A DNA stretch of 64,000 nucleotides from Oceaniglobus ichthyenteri (GCF_003057885.1 NZ_QAGK01000007.1:1-64000); one strand, 5' to 3'. Numbered from the stretch's first letter, positions 8,431-17,945 are shown. The notes: generated by a model from the letters alone, not told the origin. Translations and numbers: made by a program.

Positions 8431-9207
8431 CTATTCCTCCGCTACAGGTTGCATTTGGGCGGGCAGATCGGTGAGCTTTCCAAGGATTTGCAGATATGCC
8501 ACCAGCGCATCCATTTCGGTCACGCGGTCACGGCGACCGTCGAAATATCGTATAGCTGTTGCATCGCCATAGCGTTCGAACACGCCGTCTGCCTTGTCTG
8601 TGTCCGGCTGCGCTTGACCCGCCGCATCATCGGCGGCGTTCAGGATCATATCATCGGTATAGGGCACACCAACGCCCCGCAAAGCGGCAAGCCGGTCTGA
8701 AAGATCATCGGTGCGCAGGGGTTCATCCAGCAAGAATGCATATTGCGGCATCACCGATTCAGGCACCAGATCGCGGGGATTCACCAGATGGCGCACTTGC
8801 CAGTCGTCGGAATATTTATCCCCCAACCGCGCCAGATCGGGCCCGGTTCGTTTTGACCCCCACAGCATCGGGTGGTCGTATTGCGATTCCACCGCCAGCG
8901 AATAGGGGCCGTACCGCTCTACCTCATCGCGCAGGGTGCGGATCATCTGGCTGTGGCAGGCATAACACCCCTCGCGGATATAAATATCGCGCCCGGCCTG
9001 TTCCAGCGGGGTATAGACGCGCATATCGGGATCAACCTCGACGGTTTCGTCGATGGTAAACAAGGGCGCGATTTCAACGATGCCACCGATGCTGGCCGCG
9101 ATGATGATCCCAAAGGTCAGCGCCATGGAGTGACGCTCCATCCGGTAATGGGTGCGGGCCTGAAACTCGAACATTCTTGCGAAGGGTTTGAGGATTTTTT
9201 TGAACAT
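8431..9207 (-). CDS. ccoO: cbb3 oxidase monoheme subunit CcoO
   Basis: A 258-aa protein starting MFKKILKPFARMFEFQARTH at 9207, four bases after the ccoN stop. It has an N-terminal membrane anchor and one heme c motif, CYACH, in REGCYACHSQMIRTL. The sequence SKRTGPDLARLGDKYSDDW is characteristic of the family. A longer in-frame start at 9267 is rejected because it would overlap ccoN. Confidence 0.95.
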   Translation of the reverse strand: MFKKILKPFARMFEFQARTHYRMERHSMALTFGIIIAASIGGIVEIAPLFTIDETVEVDPDMRVYTPLEQAGRDIYIREGCYACHSQMIRTLRDEVERYGPYSLAVESQYDHPMLWGSKRTGPDLARLGDKYSDDWQVRHLVNPRDLVPESVMPQYAFLLDEPLRTDDLSDRLAALRGVGVPYTDDMILNAADDAAGQAQPDTDKADGVFERYGDATAIRYFDGRRDRVTEMDALVAYLQILGKLTDLPAQMQPVAEE

Positions 9208-9211
9208 GCCC

Positions 9212-10864
9212 TTACTCCGCGGCCGGCACGGCCGGCTCCATAGCTTCGGAGGATGTTGGATAATCAAGGCGCGGCGTCACACGGGGCACATGCCGGATCG
9301 TCATCACAACATTCCACAAACAGATGCAGGCACCCGTCAGAAACAAAAGCCCCCCGAAAGCACGCGCGATATAATAGGGATGCATCGCGACCAGCGAGTC
9401 GACAAAGGAATATCGCAACGTGCCTGTCTCATTATAGGTGCGCCACATCAGGCCCTGAATGATGCCGCTGTTCCACATCGCAAAGACGTAAATGACAGTG
9501 CCGGTCAGGGCGAGCCAGAAGTGCCACTCGACGGCTTTCCATGAATACATCGTCTCGCGGCGCCACAAAACCGGAACAAGCGCATAGATCGACCCGAATG
9601 TGATCAGCGCAACCCATCCCATCGCGCCGGAATGCACATGCCCCACAGTCCAGTCGGTATAATGCGACAACCCGTTGACCGGGCGGATCGCCATGAACGA
9701 CCCTTCGAATGTCGACAGCCCATAAAACACCGCCGCGACCATCATGAACCGCAGGGTCGCATCGTCACGCACCTTGTGCCACGCGCCGTTCAACGTCATC
9801 AGCGCGTTCCCCGCCGACGCCCAACTGGGCACCAGCAGCATGATGGAAAACGTCATGCCCAATGTTTGCACCCAATGGGGAAGTGCGGTGTAGTGCAAAT
9901 GGTGCGAACCAACCCAGATATAGAAAAACACGATGCCCCAAAACGACAGGATCGACAGGCGATAGGAATAAATCGGCCGCTCGGCTCTTTTGGGCAAAAA
10001 GTAATAGAGCATGCCAAGAAAACCTGTGGTCAAAAAGAACGCCACCGCATTGTGGCCATACCACCACTGGGTCATCGCATCCTGAACACCGGAAAACAGC
10101 GAATAGCTTTTGGCCCCTGTCAACGATGCAGGCAGCGCCAGATTGTTGACGATGTGCAAGATTGCCACGACCAGAATGAACGACAGATAATACCAGTTGG
10201 CGACGTAAATATGCGGCTCATTGCGGCGCGCCAATGTGCGGATATACAGGATGAAATACACCACCCACACAACCACCAGCCAGATATCGGCGTACCACTC
10301 AGGCTCGGCATATTCTTTGGATTGGGTGATGCCCATGATATATCCGCTGGCGGCGATAATACAAAACAGGTTGAACCCCAAAAGCACAAACCACGGCGAA
10401 ATCTGGTCTGGCATCCGGGCGCGGCTGGTGCGCTGCATGATGTGGTATGACGTTGCGATCAACGCGTTGCCGCCAAAGCCGAAGATCACACCGGAGGTAT
10501 GGACAGGGCGCAACCGACCAAAGCTTGACCAGGCCGCATCAAAGCGCAGATCGGGCCAGGCCAGTTGCGAGGCAACCCACACGCCCATGCTCATTCCCAC
10601 AACCGCCCAAAGCAGCGCCAGAATGATCCCGACCTTGGTTGGATCGTCATAATACGATGCTGCGCGGTCTTCTGTCGGCTCTGGGGCATAAAGCGCATTG
10701 CCCACCACAAAAAACAACGCGCCAAAAAACAAAAGGATTATCCAGCCATGCGCGCCCATGGGATCATTGCGCCCGACGATGGCCATAAGCAGCCCGACCA
10801 AGGCACCCAAACCCGCGATCATCATCGCCTTGCTGCGCTCGGCACCGGTGAGGTTGGACATCAT
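9212..10864 (-). CDS. ccoN: cbb3-type cytochrome c oxidase catalytic subunit CcoN
   Basis: A 550-aa heme-copper oxidase subunit I of the cbb3 class with about 12-14 membrane helices. The copper-B histidine pair is visible in VGSHHLHYTALPHWVQ, and heme ligand histidines occur in GHNAVAFFLTTGFLG and HVHSGAMGWVA. It reduces O2 at high affinity, which suits microaerobic respiration. It overlaps ccoS by 4 bp (ATGA), placing the maturation genes ccoI and ccoS upstream of the structural genes, the reverse of the classical ccoNOQP-ccoGHIS order. Confidence 0.95.
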   Translation of the reverse strand: MMSNLTGAERSKAMMIAGLGALVGLLMAIVGRNDPMGAHGWIILLFFGALFFVVGNALYAPEPTEDRAASYYDDPTKVGIILALLWAVVGMSMGVWVASQLAWPDLRFDAAWSSFGRLRPVHTSGVIFGFGGNALIATSYHIMQRTSRARMPDQISPWFVLLGFNLFCIIAASGYIMGITQSKEYAEPEWYADIWLVVVWVVYFILYIRTLARRNEPHIYVANWYYLSFILVVAILHIVNNLALPASLTGAKSYSLFSGVQDAMTQWWYGHNAVAFFLTTGFLGMLYYFLPKRAERPIYSYRLSILSFWGIVFFYIWVGSHHLHYTALPHWVQTLGMTFSIMLLVPSWASAGNALMTLNGAWHKVRDDATLRFMMVAAVFYGLSTFEGSFMAIRPVNGLSHYTDWTVGHVHSGAMGWVALITFGSIYALVPVLWRRETMYSWKAVEWHFWLALTGTVIYVFAMWNSGIIQGLMWRTYNETGTLRYSFVDSLVAMHPYYIARAFGGLLFLTGACICLWNVVMTIRHVPRVTPRLDYPTSSEAMEPAVPAAE

Positions 10865-11061
10865 CGCGTGGTCTCCTTTGTCATCTCGGGCCGGCGTGTC
10901 GTCTTTGACGGCTGGAGCGGTACATCTTCATCATGCAGGATGCGTTCGGCATCGCCAGACAAGTCTTCGTACTGGCCGTTGCGCAAGCTCCAAAAGAACA
11001 CCGCAAGCGCGAAAACGCCCATGCACAGTGTAACAGGTATCAGAATTACAAGAATTGTCAC
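10861..11061 (-). CDS. ccoS: cbb3 oxidase maturation protein CcoS
   Basis: A 66-aa protein with one N-terminal transmembrane helix followed by FFWSLRNGQYEDLSGDAERI, the hallmark of CcoS. CcoS is needed to assemble heme/copper cofactors into CcoN. It overlaps both ccoI and ccoN by 4 bp. Confidence 0.93.
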   Translation of the reverse strand: MTILVILIPVTLCMGVFALAVFFWSLRNGQYEDLSGDAERILHDEDVPLQPSKTTRRPEMTKETTR

Positions 11062-13334
11062 GCTGACAGCTCCTTACGTTTCACGGTGAAAGCAGGCCGC
11101 CTATTGCGGTCTTTCGCGTCCGCCTTGTTCAGGCGCAGGGCGTTGCCGATCACCAGGATCGAAGAGCCCGACATTGCCAGCGCCGCAATAAGAGGCGTCA
11201 CCAGCCCCGCAACCGCCAAAGGAATGGCGATACAGTTATAGCCGATGGCCAGTGCGAAATTCTGCCGTACAATCCGCGCCGTATCACGCGCAACTTTCCA
11301 TGTCGCAGGAACCGCATCAAGGGTATCGCGCAAAAATACAAAATCAGCTGCAGAGCGGCCCGCATCGCACGCGCTTGAGGGGGCCATGGAAACATGTGCT
11401 GCCGCCAGTGCCGCCGCATCGTTCAACCCGTCTCCCACCATCAACGGTCGATGCCCGTCCCGGCGCAGGGTTTCCAGCACGCCGATCTTGTCGGCGGGTG
11501 TGGCGCCGTGATGGGTGTTCTCAATGCCAAGTGTCATCGCCACGGCCTGGGCGCGATCTTCCATGTCGCCTGACAATAACGCAACGCTGAACCCGGCTTT
11601 CTTCAGGTCGGTGACAGCATCATGCGCACCCTCACGCAATGTCTCGGTCAGATCGAATGAAAATGACGGCCCCCGCTCAAACCCAAATACCGGGCTGGCG
11701 GCCCCCGCCGCAATATCTGTAATCTCGCCAACCCATTCGGCGCGCCCCAGACGCGCGCGCCGCCCCCCGATTGCCCCTTCAACGCCGAACCCCGGCACTT
11801 CTTTGTTCCTGGCGATGTCAGATGGGGCATCACGCACGCCCAAGGTAATCGCCCGCGCCGCCGGATGCCCGGACCGAAGGGCAAGGGCCTTTGCGCCAGA
11901 CCGCAGCACCGGATCGTCAGGGGTACTGCCGATCATTGGCGTGCCAGTCGTCAATGTGCCTGTCTTGTCGAAAACGATACCGTCGATTTCCGCCAGTCTT
12001 TCAATGGCTGCGCCATCTTTCATCAAGACGCCCATGCGCATCAGACGGCCCGCTGAAACCACATGGGCGACAGGCACAGCCAGCGCCAAGGCGCATGGAC
12101 AGGTGATGATCAAAACGCTGATGGCAATAAACAACGATGCCTGCCAATCCCCGCCGGTGGCAATTATCCAGCCGATAAACGTGATCAACGCCAACAGGTG
12201 AACAACCGGCGCATAAAGCCGCGCCGCCCGATCAGCGATCCGCACATAAAGCCCGCGGCCCACTTCGGCATTTGATTGCATCCGTATCATCTGTGCCAGA
12301 AACGAGTCCTGCGATGATCGCAAAACCCGGCCTTCGATCACGCCTGTCAGGTTCAGCGTGCCAGCCTCAAGCGTGTCACCCGGCCCAATCGCCACCGCCA
12401 TGGATTCACCCGTAACAAGCGAGCGGTCAAGATCGCTGTTGCCGGTCAGGATTTCCAGATCCAGCGGAACACGTTCATCCGGCGCAATCGACAGGATCGC
12501 ACCGGGCGCGATATCCGTCAGCACCATATAGGCAAGCGTGCCGTGCTTTTGCCGCACCATCGCGCCGCGCGGTGACAGCTTCGCCAATCCACTTACCGCA
12601 CTGCGCGCACGTTCGCGCATCAGATGATCGAAATAACGCCCGGTCAGCAGAAAAAACAGCAAGGTAACGGCAGCGTCGAAAAACACATGATCCCCGCCTT
12701 GAACCGTCTCAAAAATGCTAAGCGCCAAAGCCAGCGCCACAGCCAGCGCAATCGGGACATCCATATTCAACTGGCGCGCGCGCAATGCCGAAAGGGCCGA
12801 TCTGAAAAATGGCTGACCTGCGTAAATCACCACAGGCACCGCAATCAGCGCCGAAACCAGGTGGAATGTCGCACGTGTCTGCCCTTCGGCACCCGACCAG
12901 ACACCAACCGACAACAACATGATGTTCATCGCGCCAAAACCGGCAACCGCAATGGCCCGTAACAATCCCTTGCCGGTTGGATCGGGCGCTGTGTCAGCCT
13001 CGCTTTCAACCGGGGTCGCAACATACCCCAAAGCCGCCAGCGCCTTGACGATCGGCATCGGGTCACTTTCTGGGCTTTCAAGTACGATGTTCACCTGATG
13101 CAAGGTCAGGTTGGCGCGCGCCGAAATCACTTCGTCACGGGCGTTCAGTGCCCGTTCGATTTTGGCAACACATGCACCACATTTTATGCCGGGAACCGAT
13201 AAGATAAACCGCCCGCGGCCATCCTCACCCACCCAAACGCCTGCACGGATCTGAGCCCGGTCCAGAGGAGAACCCGCATCCGATAAATCCGCTGCTGTTT
13301 CATCTGCAAAGACCATACCAGATTTTCCATCCAT
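11058..13334 (-). CDS. ccoI: Copper P1B-type ATPase CcoI (FixI)
   Basis: A 758-aa copper-transporting ATPase. It has an N-terminal heavy-metal domain with GIKCGACVAKIERAL (CxxC), the membrane metal-binding CPC in ITCPCALALAVP, the phosphorylation motif DKTGTLTTG and the hinge GDGLNDAAAL. It is the first gene of the ccoISNOQP operon and would deliver copper for CuB assembly. No ccoG or ccoH is present beside it. Upstream, a lone TTGAT half-site lies near 13400, but I saw no complete FNR box. Confidence 0.92.
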   Translation of the reverse strand: MDGKSGMVFADETAADLSDAGSPLDRAQIRAGVWVGEDGRGRFILSVPGIKCGACVAKIERALNARDEVISARANLTLHQVNIVLESPESDPMPIVKALAALGYVATPVESEADTAPDPTGKGLLRAIAVAGFGAMNIMLLSVGVWSGAEGQTRATFHLVSALIAVPVVIYAGQPFFRSALSALRARQLNMDVPIALAVALALALSIFETVQGGDHVFFDAAVTLLFFLLTGRYFDHLMRERARSAVSGLAKLSPRGAMVRQKHGTLAYMVLTDIAPGAILSIAPDERVPLDLEILTGNSDLDRSLVTGESMAVAIGPGDTLEAGTLNLTGVIEGRVLRSSQDSFLAQMIRMQSNAEVGRGLYVRIADRAARLYAPVVHLLALITFIGWIIATGGDWQASLFIAISVLIITCPCALALAVPVAHVVSAGRLMRMGVLMKDGAAIERLAEIDGIVFDKTGTLTTGTPMIGSTPDDPVLRSGAKALALRSGHPAARAITLGVRDAPSDIARNKEVPGFGVEGAIGGRRARLGRAEWVGEITDIAAGAASPVFGFERGPSFSFDLTETLREGAHDAVTDLKKAGFSVALLSGDMEDRAQAVAMTLGIENTHHGATPADKIGVLETLRRDGHRPLMVGDGLNDAAALAAAHVSMAPSSACDAGRSAADFVFLRDTLDAVPATWKVARDTARIVRQNFALAIGYNCIAIPLAVAGLVTPLIAALAMSGSSILVIGNALRLNKADAKDRNRRPAFTVKRKELSA

Positions 13335-13807
13335 GTTGGATTGGTGTCCGAAACCCCTTGGGTTTGCCAGACAAAGATATGCGCAAAAGTCGGTGACGCT
13401 TGATCAGGTCGTCGTTTGAACGTGCCGGAGCGTGTCGCGGAACTCAAGCCCCTGGATGATTTCGGTCAGCGGATTTATGCCTTGCCGATCGGCCCCCGCG
13501 GTGCATCAGAGATTTTTCCGAACATTTGCAGGTGCCGTCGAACAGGATTTTTTGGTGCACTTCCATGGTAGACAACATGAAAGGTATCACCCTGTTCTTG
13601 ATGGAATTTTTTGGATCGCCCGCACCCGCACCCCATGACGGGGCCTGACCGAAAAGTTCGACAAATGGTTGAGCGGGACTTTTACAAGCTCAAAACGCCT
13701 GCGGCGCCGCTCTCATCAATGCCGCGCATCATCAGCACGGTCAGGGACGTTTAAGCCCGCCGTTGCCGCGAAAATGGCGACGGCGGTGCAAAGGATCGGC
13801 TAAGTTC
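13335..13807. other. Gene-free stretch between ccoI and pirin gene
   Basis: Short frames on both strands lack ribosome sites or recognisable motifs. The region probably contains the ccoI promoter on its left side. I see no complete FNR box, terminator or repeat that I would defend. Confidence 0.5.
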
Positions 13808-14785
13808 TTAGGGGTAATGCACCCCGCCTTGCGCGCGTTGGATTTTGGGTCGGCCTACGGGCGCCGGGATGAAGTCTTCCTCGTCGCCCGGCACGGTTTC
13901 GAACCGCCCGCGCCGCCATTCTTCGCGCGCCTGTTCGATGCGTTCGCGCCGCGACGACACGAAATTCCACCAGATATAGCGTGGGCCATCCATCGGCGCG
14001 CCGCCAAACAGCATGAAGCGCGCGTGATCGCCGGTGCCGTCAGACACGCCGGTGACTGTGATCTCGTCGCCCGGGCGCAGGACAAGCAATTGTCCGGGCT
14101 CAAAGGTGCTTCCGGCGATTTCGATCTTGCCCCGGATGGTATAGAGCGCGCGTTCTTCGGTATTGGCCGCGATAGGGGCCTTGGCACCGGGGGCCAGCGT
14201 TACATCGGCATAAAGCGTGTCGGATGCCGTCTTAAGCGGCGAGGTGGCGCCAAAGGCGGAACCGGCGATCAGCCGCGCGGTCAGACCTTCGGCCTCGACT
14301 TCGGGCAAGTCTGCCTTGCCGTGATGCATGAAGGCAGGATCGGATTCCTCTTCGTTCTCGGGCAAGGCCATCCAGGTCTGCAGCCCGAACAGGCGTTGGC
14401 CCGTCGCCTTGCGTTCGGGGGCGGTGCGTTCGGAATGCACGATGCCCTTGCCCGCCTTCATCCAGTTCACGGCACCCGGTTCGATCGCCATATCGGTCCC
14501 GAGGCTATCACGGTGGTGGATCTGACCCTCAAACAGATAGGTCAGCGTGGCAAGGTTGATGTGGGGGTGCGGGCGCACGTCGATGCCCTGATCGGTCAGG
14601 AATTCGGCCGGGCCCATCTGGTCGAAGAAGATGAACGGTCCCACCATCTGGCGTTTGTCGGAGGGCAGCGCGCGGCGCACCTCCATTTCCCCCAGATCAA
14701 CCGCGCGCGGCACGATCAGGGTCTCCACGGCATCGACGCTTTTGGCATCCCCCGGCACGGGATCGGGGCAAGGGCTCCAGCTCAT
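13808..14785 (-). CDS. Pirin family protein
   Basis: A 325-aa bicupin starting MSWSPCPDPVPGDAKSVDAV at 14785 after an AGGAGA ribosome site. The pirin core is clear: metal-ligand histidines in IDVRPHPHINLATLTYLFEG and IHHRDSLG, followed by MKAGKGIVHSER. Bacterial pirins are iron cupins, and some show quercetin dioxygenase-like activity. It is the last gene of a four-gene operon with a ring-cleaving dioxygenase, an esterase and an acetyltransferase, suggesting a shared role in handling quinones or aromatic electrophiles. Confidence 0.88.
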   Translation of the reverse strand: MSWSPCPDPVPGDAKSVDAVETLIVPRAVDLGEMEVRRALPSDKRQMVGPFIFFDQMGPAEFLTDQGIDVRPHPHINLATLTYLFEGQIHHRDSLGTDMAIEPGAVNWMKAGKGIVHSERTAPERKATGQRLFGLQTWMALPENEEESDPAFMHHGKADLPEVEAEGLTARLIAGSAFGATSPLKTASDTLYADVTLAPGAKAPIAANTEERALYTIRGKIEIAGSTFEPGQLLVLRPGDEITVTGVSDGTGDHARFMLFGGAPMDGPRYIWWNFVSSRRERIEQAREEWRRGRFETVPGDEEDFIPAPVGRPKIQRAQGGVHYP

Positions 14786-14822
14786 GATATCTCTCCTTCT
14801 TTTCCGTTCAGTTTTGCAGGCG

Positions 14823-15116
14823 TCAGCCCTGCAGGACATCCTGCCATTCGGGGTGTCTGGCGATCTGCGCCTTGGCAAAGGGGCAGAGCGGCACGATCTT
14901 GCGGCCCTCGGCGCGGGCATCCTCGACGCCACGGCGCACCAATGCCTGGCCGACGCCGCGCCCGCGCAGGGCATCCGGTACGCCCGTGTGGTCGATGATG
15001 ATCATGCTGGCCCCGACGCGGGAATAGGTCATCTCGGCCTCATGGCCATCGACAACGGTCGCATAGCGGCCCTTGCTGTCGGTTTCTTCGCGGGTGATAT
15101 CAAAGTCAGCGCTCAT
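14823..15116 (-). CDS. GNAT family N-acetyltransferase
   Basis: A 97-aa short GNAT-type protein (YidJ/YjdJ-like class). The acetyl-CoA loop region reads GVPDALRGRGVGQALVRRGV, with the GRGVGQ pyrophosphate-binding motif. A typical GNAT C-terminal PLCPFAKAQIARHPEWQD follows. It overlaps the esterase gene by about 10 bp and so belongs to the dioxygenase-esterase-pirin operon. The substrate is unknown. Confidence 0.8.
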   Translation of the reverse strand: MSADFDITREETDSKGRYATVVDGHEAEMTYSRVGASMIIIDHTGVPDALRGRGVGQALVRRGVEDARAEGRKIVPLCPFAKAQIARHPEWQDVLQG

Positions 15117-15828
15117 CGGTGCCTCCCATCTCGTTCAAATGTTTGCGCAGCCACGACGCCTCATCGGCGACAATACCATGGCCCGCACCCGGAATGATGA
15201 TCGTATCAACCTCAGCGCCCATGTCGCCCAAAACCCTGGCGCTTTCACGCACCCGTGCCAACGGGATATGCGGATCCTGTTCGTGACAGCCCAAAAGAAC
15301 CGGCACGCTGTCGAGCCGACCTTCGTAGTCGAACCGCTTGGCCGGGCGATCGTAAAGCTCCGCCAGCGGCGGCCCGCCTGCATCCCCGGTGCCGACGAGC
15401 CCACCGGAAAGTGCCGCGACCGTGCGGAACGGACGGGCAAAGCGCGCGGCCGCCTCAATGGCGAGGCAGGCCCCTTGTGAAAATCCCGCAAGGGCGATCC
15501 GTTCGGGGCCGAAGCCTTGTTCAGCCAGATCGTCCAGCAGCGAAGAGACGACACTCAGCCCGCTGGTCAACCCCGGTTCGTTCGCCCCAAGCGGAGCGAG
15601 GAAAGAATCGGGCCACCAGGATCGGCCCGCCGCTGTCGGGGCGAGGACAGCCAGATCCGGCAGGGCGAGGTGGTCGGCAAGACCGACCATATCTTCGGGT
15701 GCGCCCCCACGACCGTGGATCATCACGACAGCCAGCCGCGCCCGTTGCAGCGGCGCCCCGGCTGTGACCAGCCGTTGGTCCGCATGCGGGCCAGTGCCGC
15801 GGGTTTTCCCCGCTATCGCGCCGCTCAT
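15106..15828 (-). CDS. Phospholipase/carboxylesterase-type alpha/beta hydrolase (MhqD-like)
   Basis: A 240-aa serine hydrolase with nucleophile motif LAGFSQGACL, oxyanion region VVMIHGRGGAPEDM and C-terminal catalytic His in GAGHGIVADE; an Asp in CHEQDPHIP completes the triad. It overlaps the upstream dioxygenase by ATGA. The pairing of a vicinal-oxygen-chelate dioxygenase with this esterase matches the quinone-responsive mhqO/mhqD arrangement of Firmicutes. The specific substrate is inferred only. Confidence 0.85.
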   Translation of the reverse strand: MSGAIAGKTRGTGPHADQRLVTAGAPLQRARLAVVMIHGRGGAPEDMVGLADHLALPDLAVLAPTAAGRSWWPDSFLAPLGANEPGLTSGLSVVSSLLDDLAEQGFGPERIALAGFSQGACLAIEAAARFARPFRTVAALSGGLVGTGDAGGPPLAELYDRPAKRFDYEGRLDSVPVLLGCHEQDPHIPLARVRESARVLGDMGAEVDTIIIPGAGHGIVADEASWLRKHLNEMGGTDER

Positions 15829-16754
15829 GACGGCACCCGGATGGCTGGCAGAACCTGCTCGATACGCGCGCGGTGCGCTTCGTATTTCTCGGGCAGTTTC
15901 AGCGCCTCGCCCAGATGAGCGGCGTCTTCGTCCACGGCAAAACCCGGCGGATCGGTCGCGATTTCGAACAACACGCCGCCGGGGGTCTGGAAATAGATTG
16001 CGTCGAAATACTGTCGGTCAATCACCGGCGTGACCTGCATCCCCACGTCAGACAGCCGATTGCGCCACGCCTGCTGCTCTTCGCCATCGCGCGCGCGGAA
16101 TGCCACGTGGTGAATGGTACCCGCACCCGACCGCCCGATCGAGCGGGCATCCGAAGTCATCAGATCCACCGCCGAGCCACGCTCAGGATCAGTGGAGCGA
16201 TAGCGCACACGGGTCTCTGTGCCGCCCGTGCCGCCAGTTGCGGTGGCCTCTTCGGCCTCTCGCGCGAAACCCATCGCCTCAAGCACCTTGGCAGTGGGTT
16301 CGACCTCATCAAGCCAGAGCGTCACCGAATGGAAGCCTTCGTCGCGCGCGCCCCCTTCGATCAACTCCACCCGCAGACCATCGGGGTCTTTCAGGGCAAT
16401 GGCGCGTTCGCCGAAACGCTCGAACGGGCCGTCAAAATCAATCGCGGCTTCGGCAAGGTCACCCATACGCTGATCAAGGTCTGGAATGGCATAGGCAACG
16501 GCAGAGGCCATGCCCGCGCCAGCGCGCCCCGGACCTGCGTCAACAAAAGGAAAGAAGGTCATGATTGATCCCGGCGCCGCATCCGCATCGCCATAATAAA
16601 GGTGATAGGTGCCCGGATCGTCAAAGTTCACCGTGCGTTTGACCAGACGCTGACCCAGCGTGCCGATCCAGAAATCAAGGTTGTCCTGGGGCGGGCCGGA
16701 AATGGCGGTGACGTGGTGCAGGCCGGGAATGGCCGGGGATGTGGATCGAGACAT
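15825..16754 (-). CDS. VOC-family ring-cleaving dioxygenase (MhqO/LinE-like)
   Basis: A 309-aa protein starting MSRSTSPAIPGLHHVTAISG at 16754 after a clear GGAG site. Two glyoxalase/VOC modules are visible, with metal-ligand histidines in GLHHVTAI and TIHHVAFRA and an acidic ligand near GVLFEIATD. The fold and length match extradiol-type hydroquinone dioxygenases such as MhqO. It is the first gene of the operon, divergent from an HxlR regulator. Confidence 0.85.
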   Translation of the reverse strand: MSRSTSPAIPGLHHVTAISGPPQDNLDFWIGTLGQRLVKRTVNFDDPGTYHLYYGDADAAPGSIMTFFPFVDAGPGRAGAGMASAVAYAIPDLDQRMGDLAEAAIDFDGPFERFGERAIALKDPDGLRVELIEGGARDEGFHSVTLWLDEVEPTAKVLEAMGFAREAEEATATGGTGGTETRVRYRSTDPERGSAVDLMTSDARSIGRSGAGTIHHVAFRARDGEEQQAWRNRLSDVGMQVTPVIDRQYFDAIYFQTPGGVLFEIATDPPGFAVDEDAAHLGEALKLPEKYEAHRARIEQVLPAIRVPS

Positions 16755-16868
16755 GGTGCTTTCTCCTTTGGAACAGCGTGCCGGTGTGAATACAGCCGAA
16801 ACGGATGTTGCGATCAACGATTGCAGACATATGTAGTTCCCAAGTCACCAAGCGAAAGTCGTTACCAA

Positions 16869-17210
16869 ATGGAAACCACCCGGAAAACTGACCTGACAGC
16901 TGATGTCGGCGCCGAAATCAACAATTACTGCGCCGCCGATACGCTGCTGCGCAAACTTTGGGGCCAGTGGAAAACCCATGTAATCTATGTGCTGGGCGAA
17001 CAACACGCCTGCCGTTTTGGCGTCTTGCGCCGGACGATCACGGGGATTTCGCCCAAGGTCCTGACCCAGCGCCTGCGCGAGTTGGAGGCCGATGGACTGG
17101 TCTGGCGCGAACAGGAAAACACGATCCCGCCCAAGGTGACCTACGGGCTGACCAAAACGGGCCTCGCCGTACATGCGGTCCTGAAAGATATCGAAAAGAT
17201 CGAGGTTTGA
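16869..17210 (+). CDS. HxlR-family transcriptional regulator
   Basis: A 113-aa protein starting METTRKTDLTADVGAEINNY at 16869. The winged-helix core includes LRKLWGQWKTHVIYVLGE and FGVLRRTITGISPKVLTQRL, the usual HxlR signature. The single N-terminal region Cys (NNYCAADTLL) sits where redox-sensing HxlR proteins carry a reactive Cys. It diverges from the dioxygenase operon across a 114-bp gap, so it probably represses that operon and responds to quinones or electrophiles. This is inference from family and context. Confidence 0.85.
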   Translation: METTRKTDLTADVGAEINNYCAADTLLRKLWGQWKTHVIYVLGEQHACRFGVLRRTITGISPKVLTQRLRELEADGLVWREQENTIPPKVTYGLTKTGLAVHAVLKDIEKIEV

Positions 17211-17624
17211 GTGCGAGCGCAAACAGGGCCGCTTATCCGGCACTGAAACAGCACATGACGTGGCTGGAAGCGGACCCAGCTGTGCAACTCGGGCTGAAAC
17301 GTCAGAATATAAATCTGATCGGATGAGCCCTGAACAGGAAGGACGCCGATGCCGTCCTGCCATGAATGGAACCTGACGAAACCGGTGAAAATTGACGGCC
17401 TCGATACCCTGCGCCATGCCGGTTTACGGACCCGGACGGCGACAGGGTCGGTCTGTTTGACGGCTCCTGAAGGCTTGTAGCAGAGCAAATGCCGCGGCAG
17501 TCCAACTGAACTCTCGCTCCCACCAACGCGCGACTTTCCGCCAGCCGTTCTTAGCGGCCGGAACCGCACACCTTTGAGAAGGGTTGAGCCTGCAAGAGGA
17601 AACATTAACCAAAGTGAGGCTATC
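17211..17624. other. Gene-free stretch
   Basis: I find no frame with convincing codon use or ribosome site between hxlR and the PRC-barrel gene. The last ~30 bases contain AAGAGGAAAC, a likely ribosome site for the next gene. Confidence 0.5.
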
Positions 17625-17921
17625 ATGGACCATTCCAAACATACCCCCCTGCGCGCCGACGAACTGACATCCGCAATCGCCGAAGGCGCAAATGTTTACG
17701 GCCCGAATGACAATCATATCGGGGACGTGTCGCATTTTCACGGGACGGGTCCGAATGCACAGGCTATCATTGATGTCGGCGGATTTTTGGGCCTTGGCGC
17801 AAAACCTGTGGCGCTCAATGTCTCAAGCCTGAACTTCATGCGCGATGAAAACGGCAAGGTTCACGCGACAACTGCGATGACCAAGGATGAGTTGAAAAGC
17901 CTACCAGAGCACCAGCACTGA
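17625..17921 (+). CDS. PRC-barrel domain protein
   Basis: A 98-aa protein starting MDHSKHTPLRADELTSAIAE. A PRC-barrel-type core (GANVYGPNDNHIGDVSHFHG and AIIDVGGFLGLGAKPVALNV) fills most of its length. Such stand-alone proteins are common in alphaproteobacteria, often stress-induced, with unknown function. The gene is followed at once by a strong terminator, so it is probably monocistronic. Confidence 0.8.
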   Translation: MDHSKHTPLRADELTSAIAEGANVYGPNDNHIGDVSHFHGTGPNAQAIIDVGGFLGLGAKPVALNVSSLNFMRDENGKVHATTAMTKDELKSLPEHQH

Positions 17922-17945
17922 CTCCCTGCGATCCTACAAATCCGG

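Noticed and set aside
13380-13425. Possible FNR box upstream of ccoI (TTGATCAGGTCGTC)
   Set aside because: Only the left half matches; the right half does not, so I would not call it.
13763-14998. A 411-codon plus-strand frame
   Set aside because: Antisense to the pirin gene, with no family motif or ribosome site.
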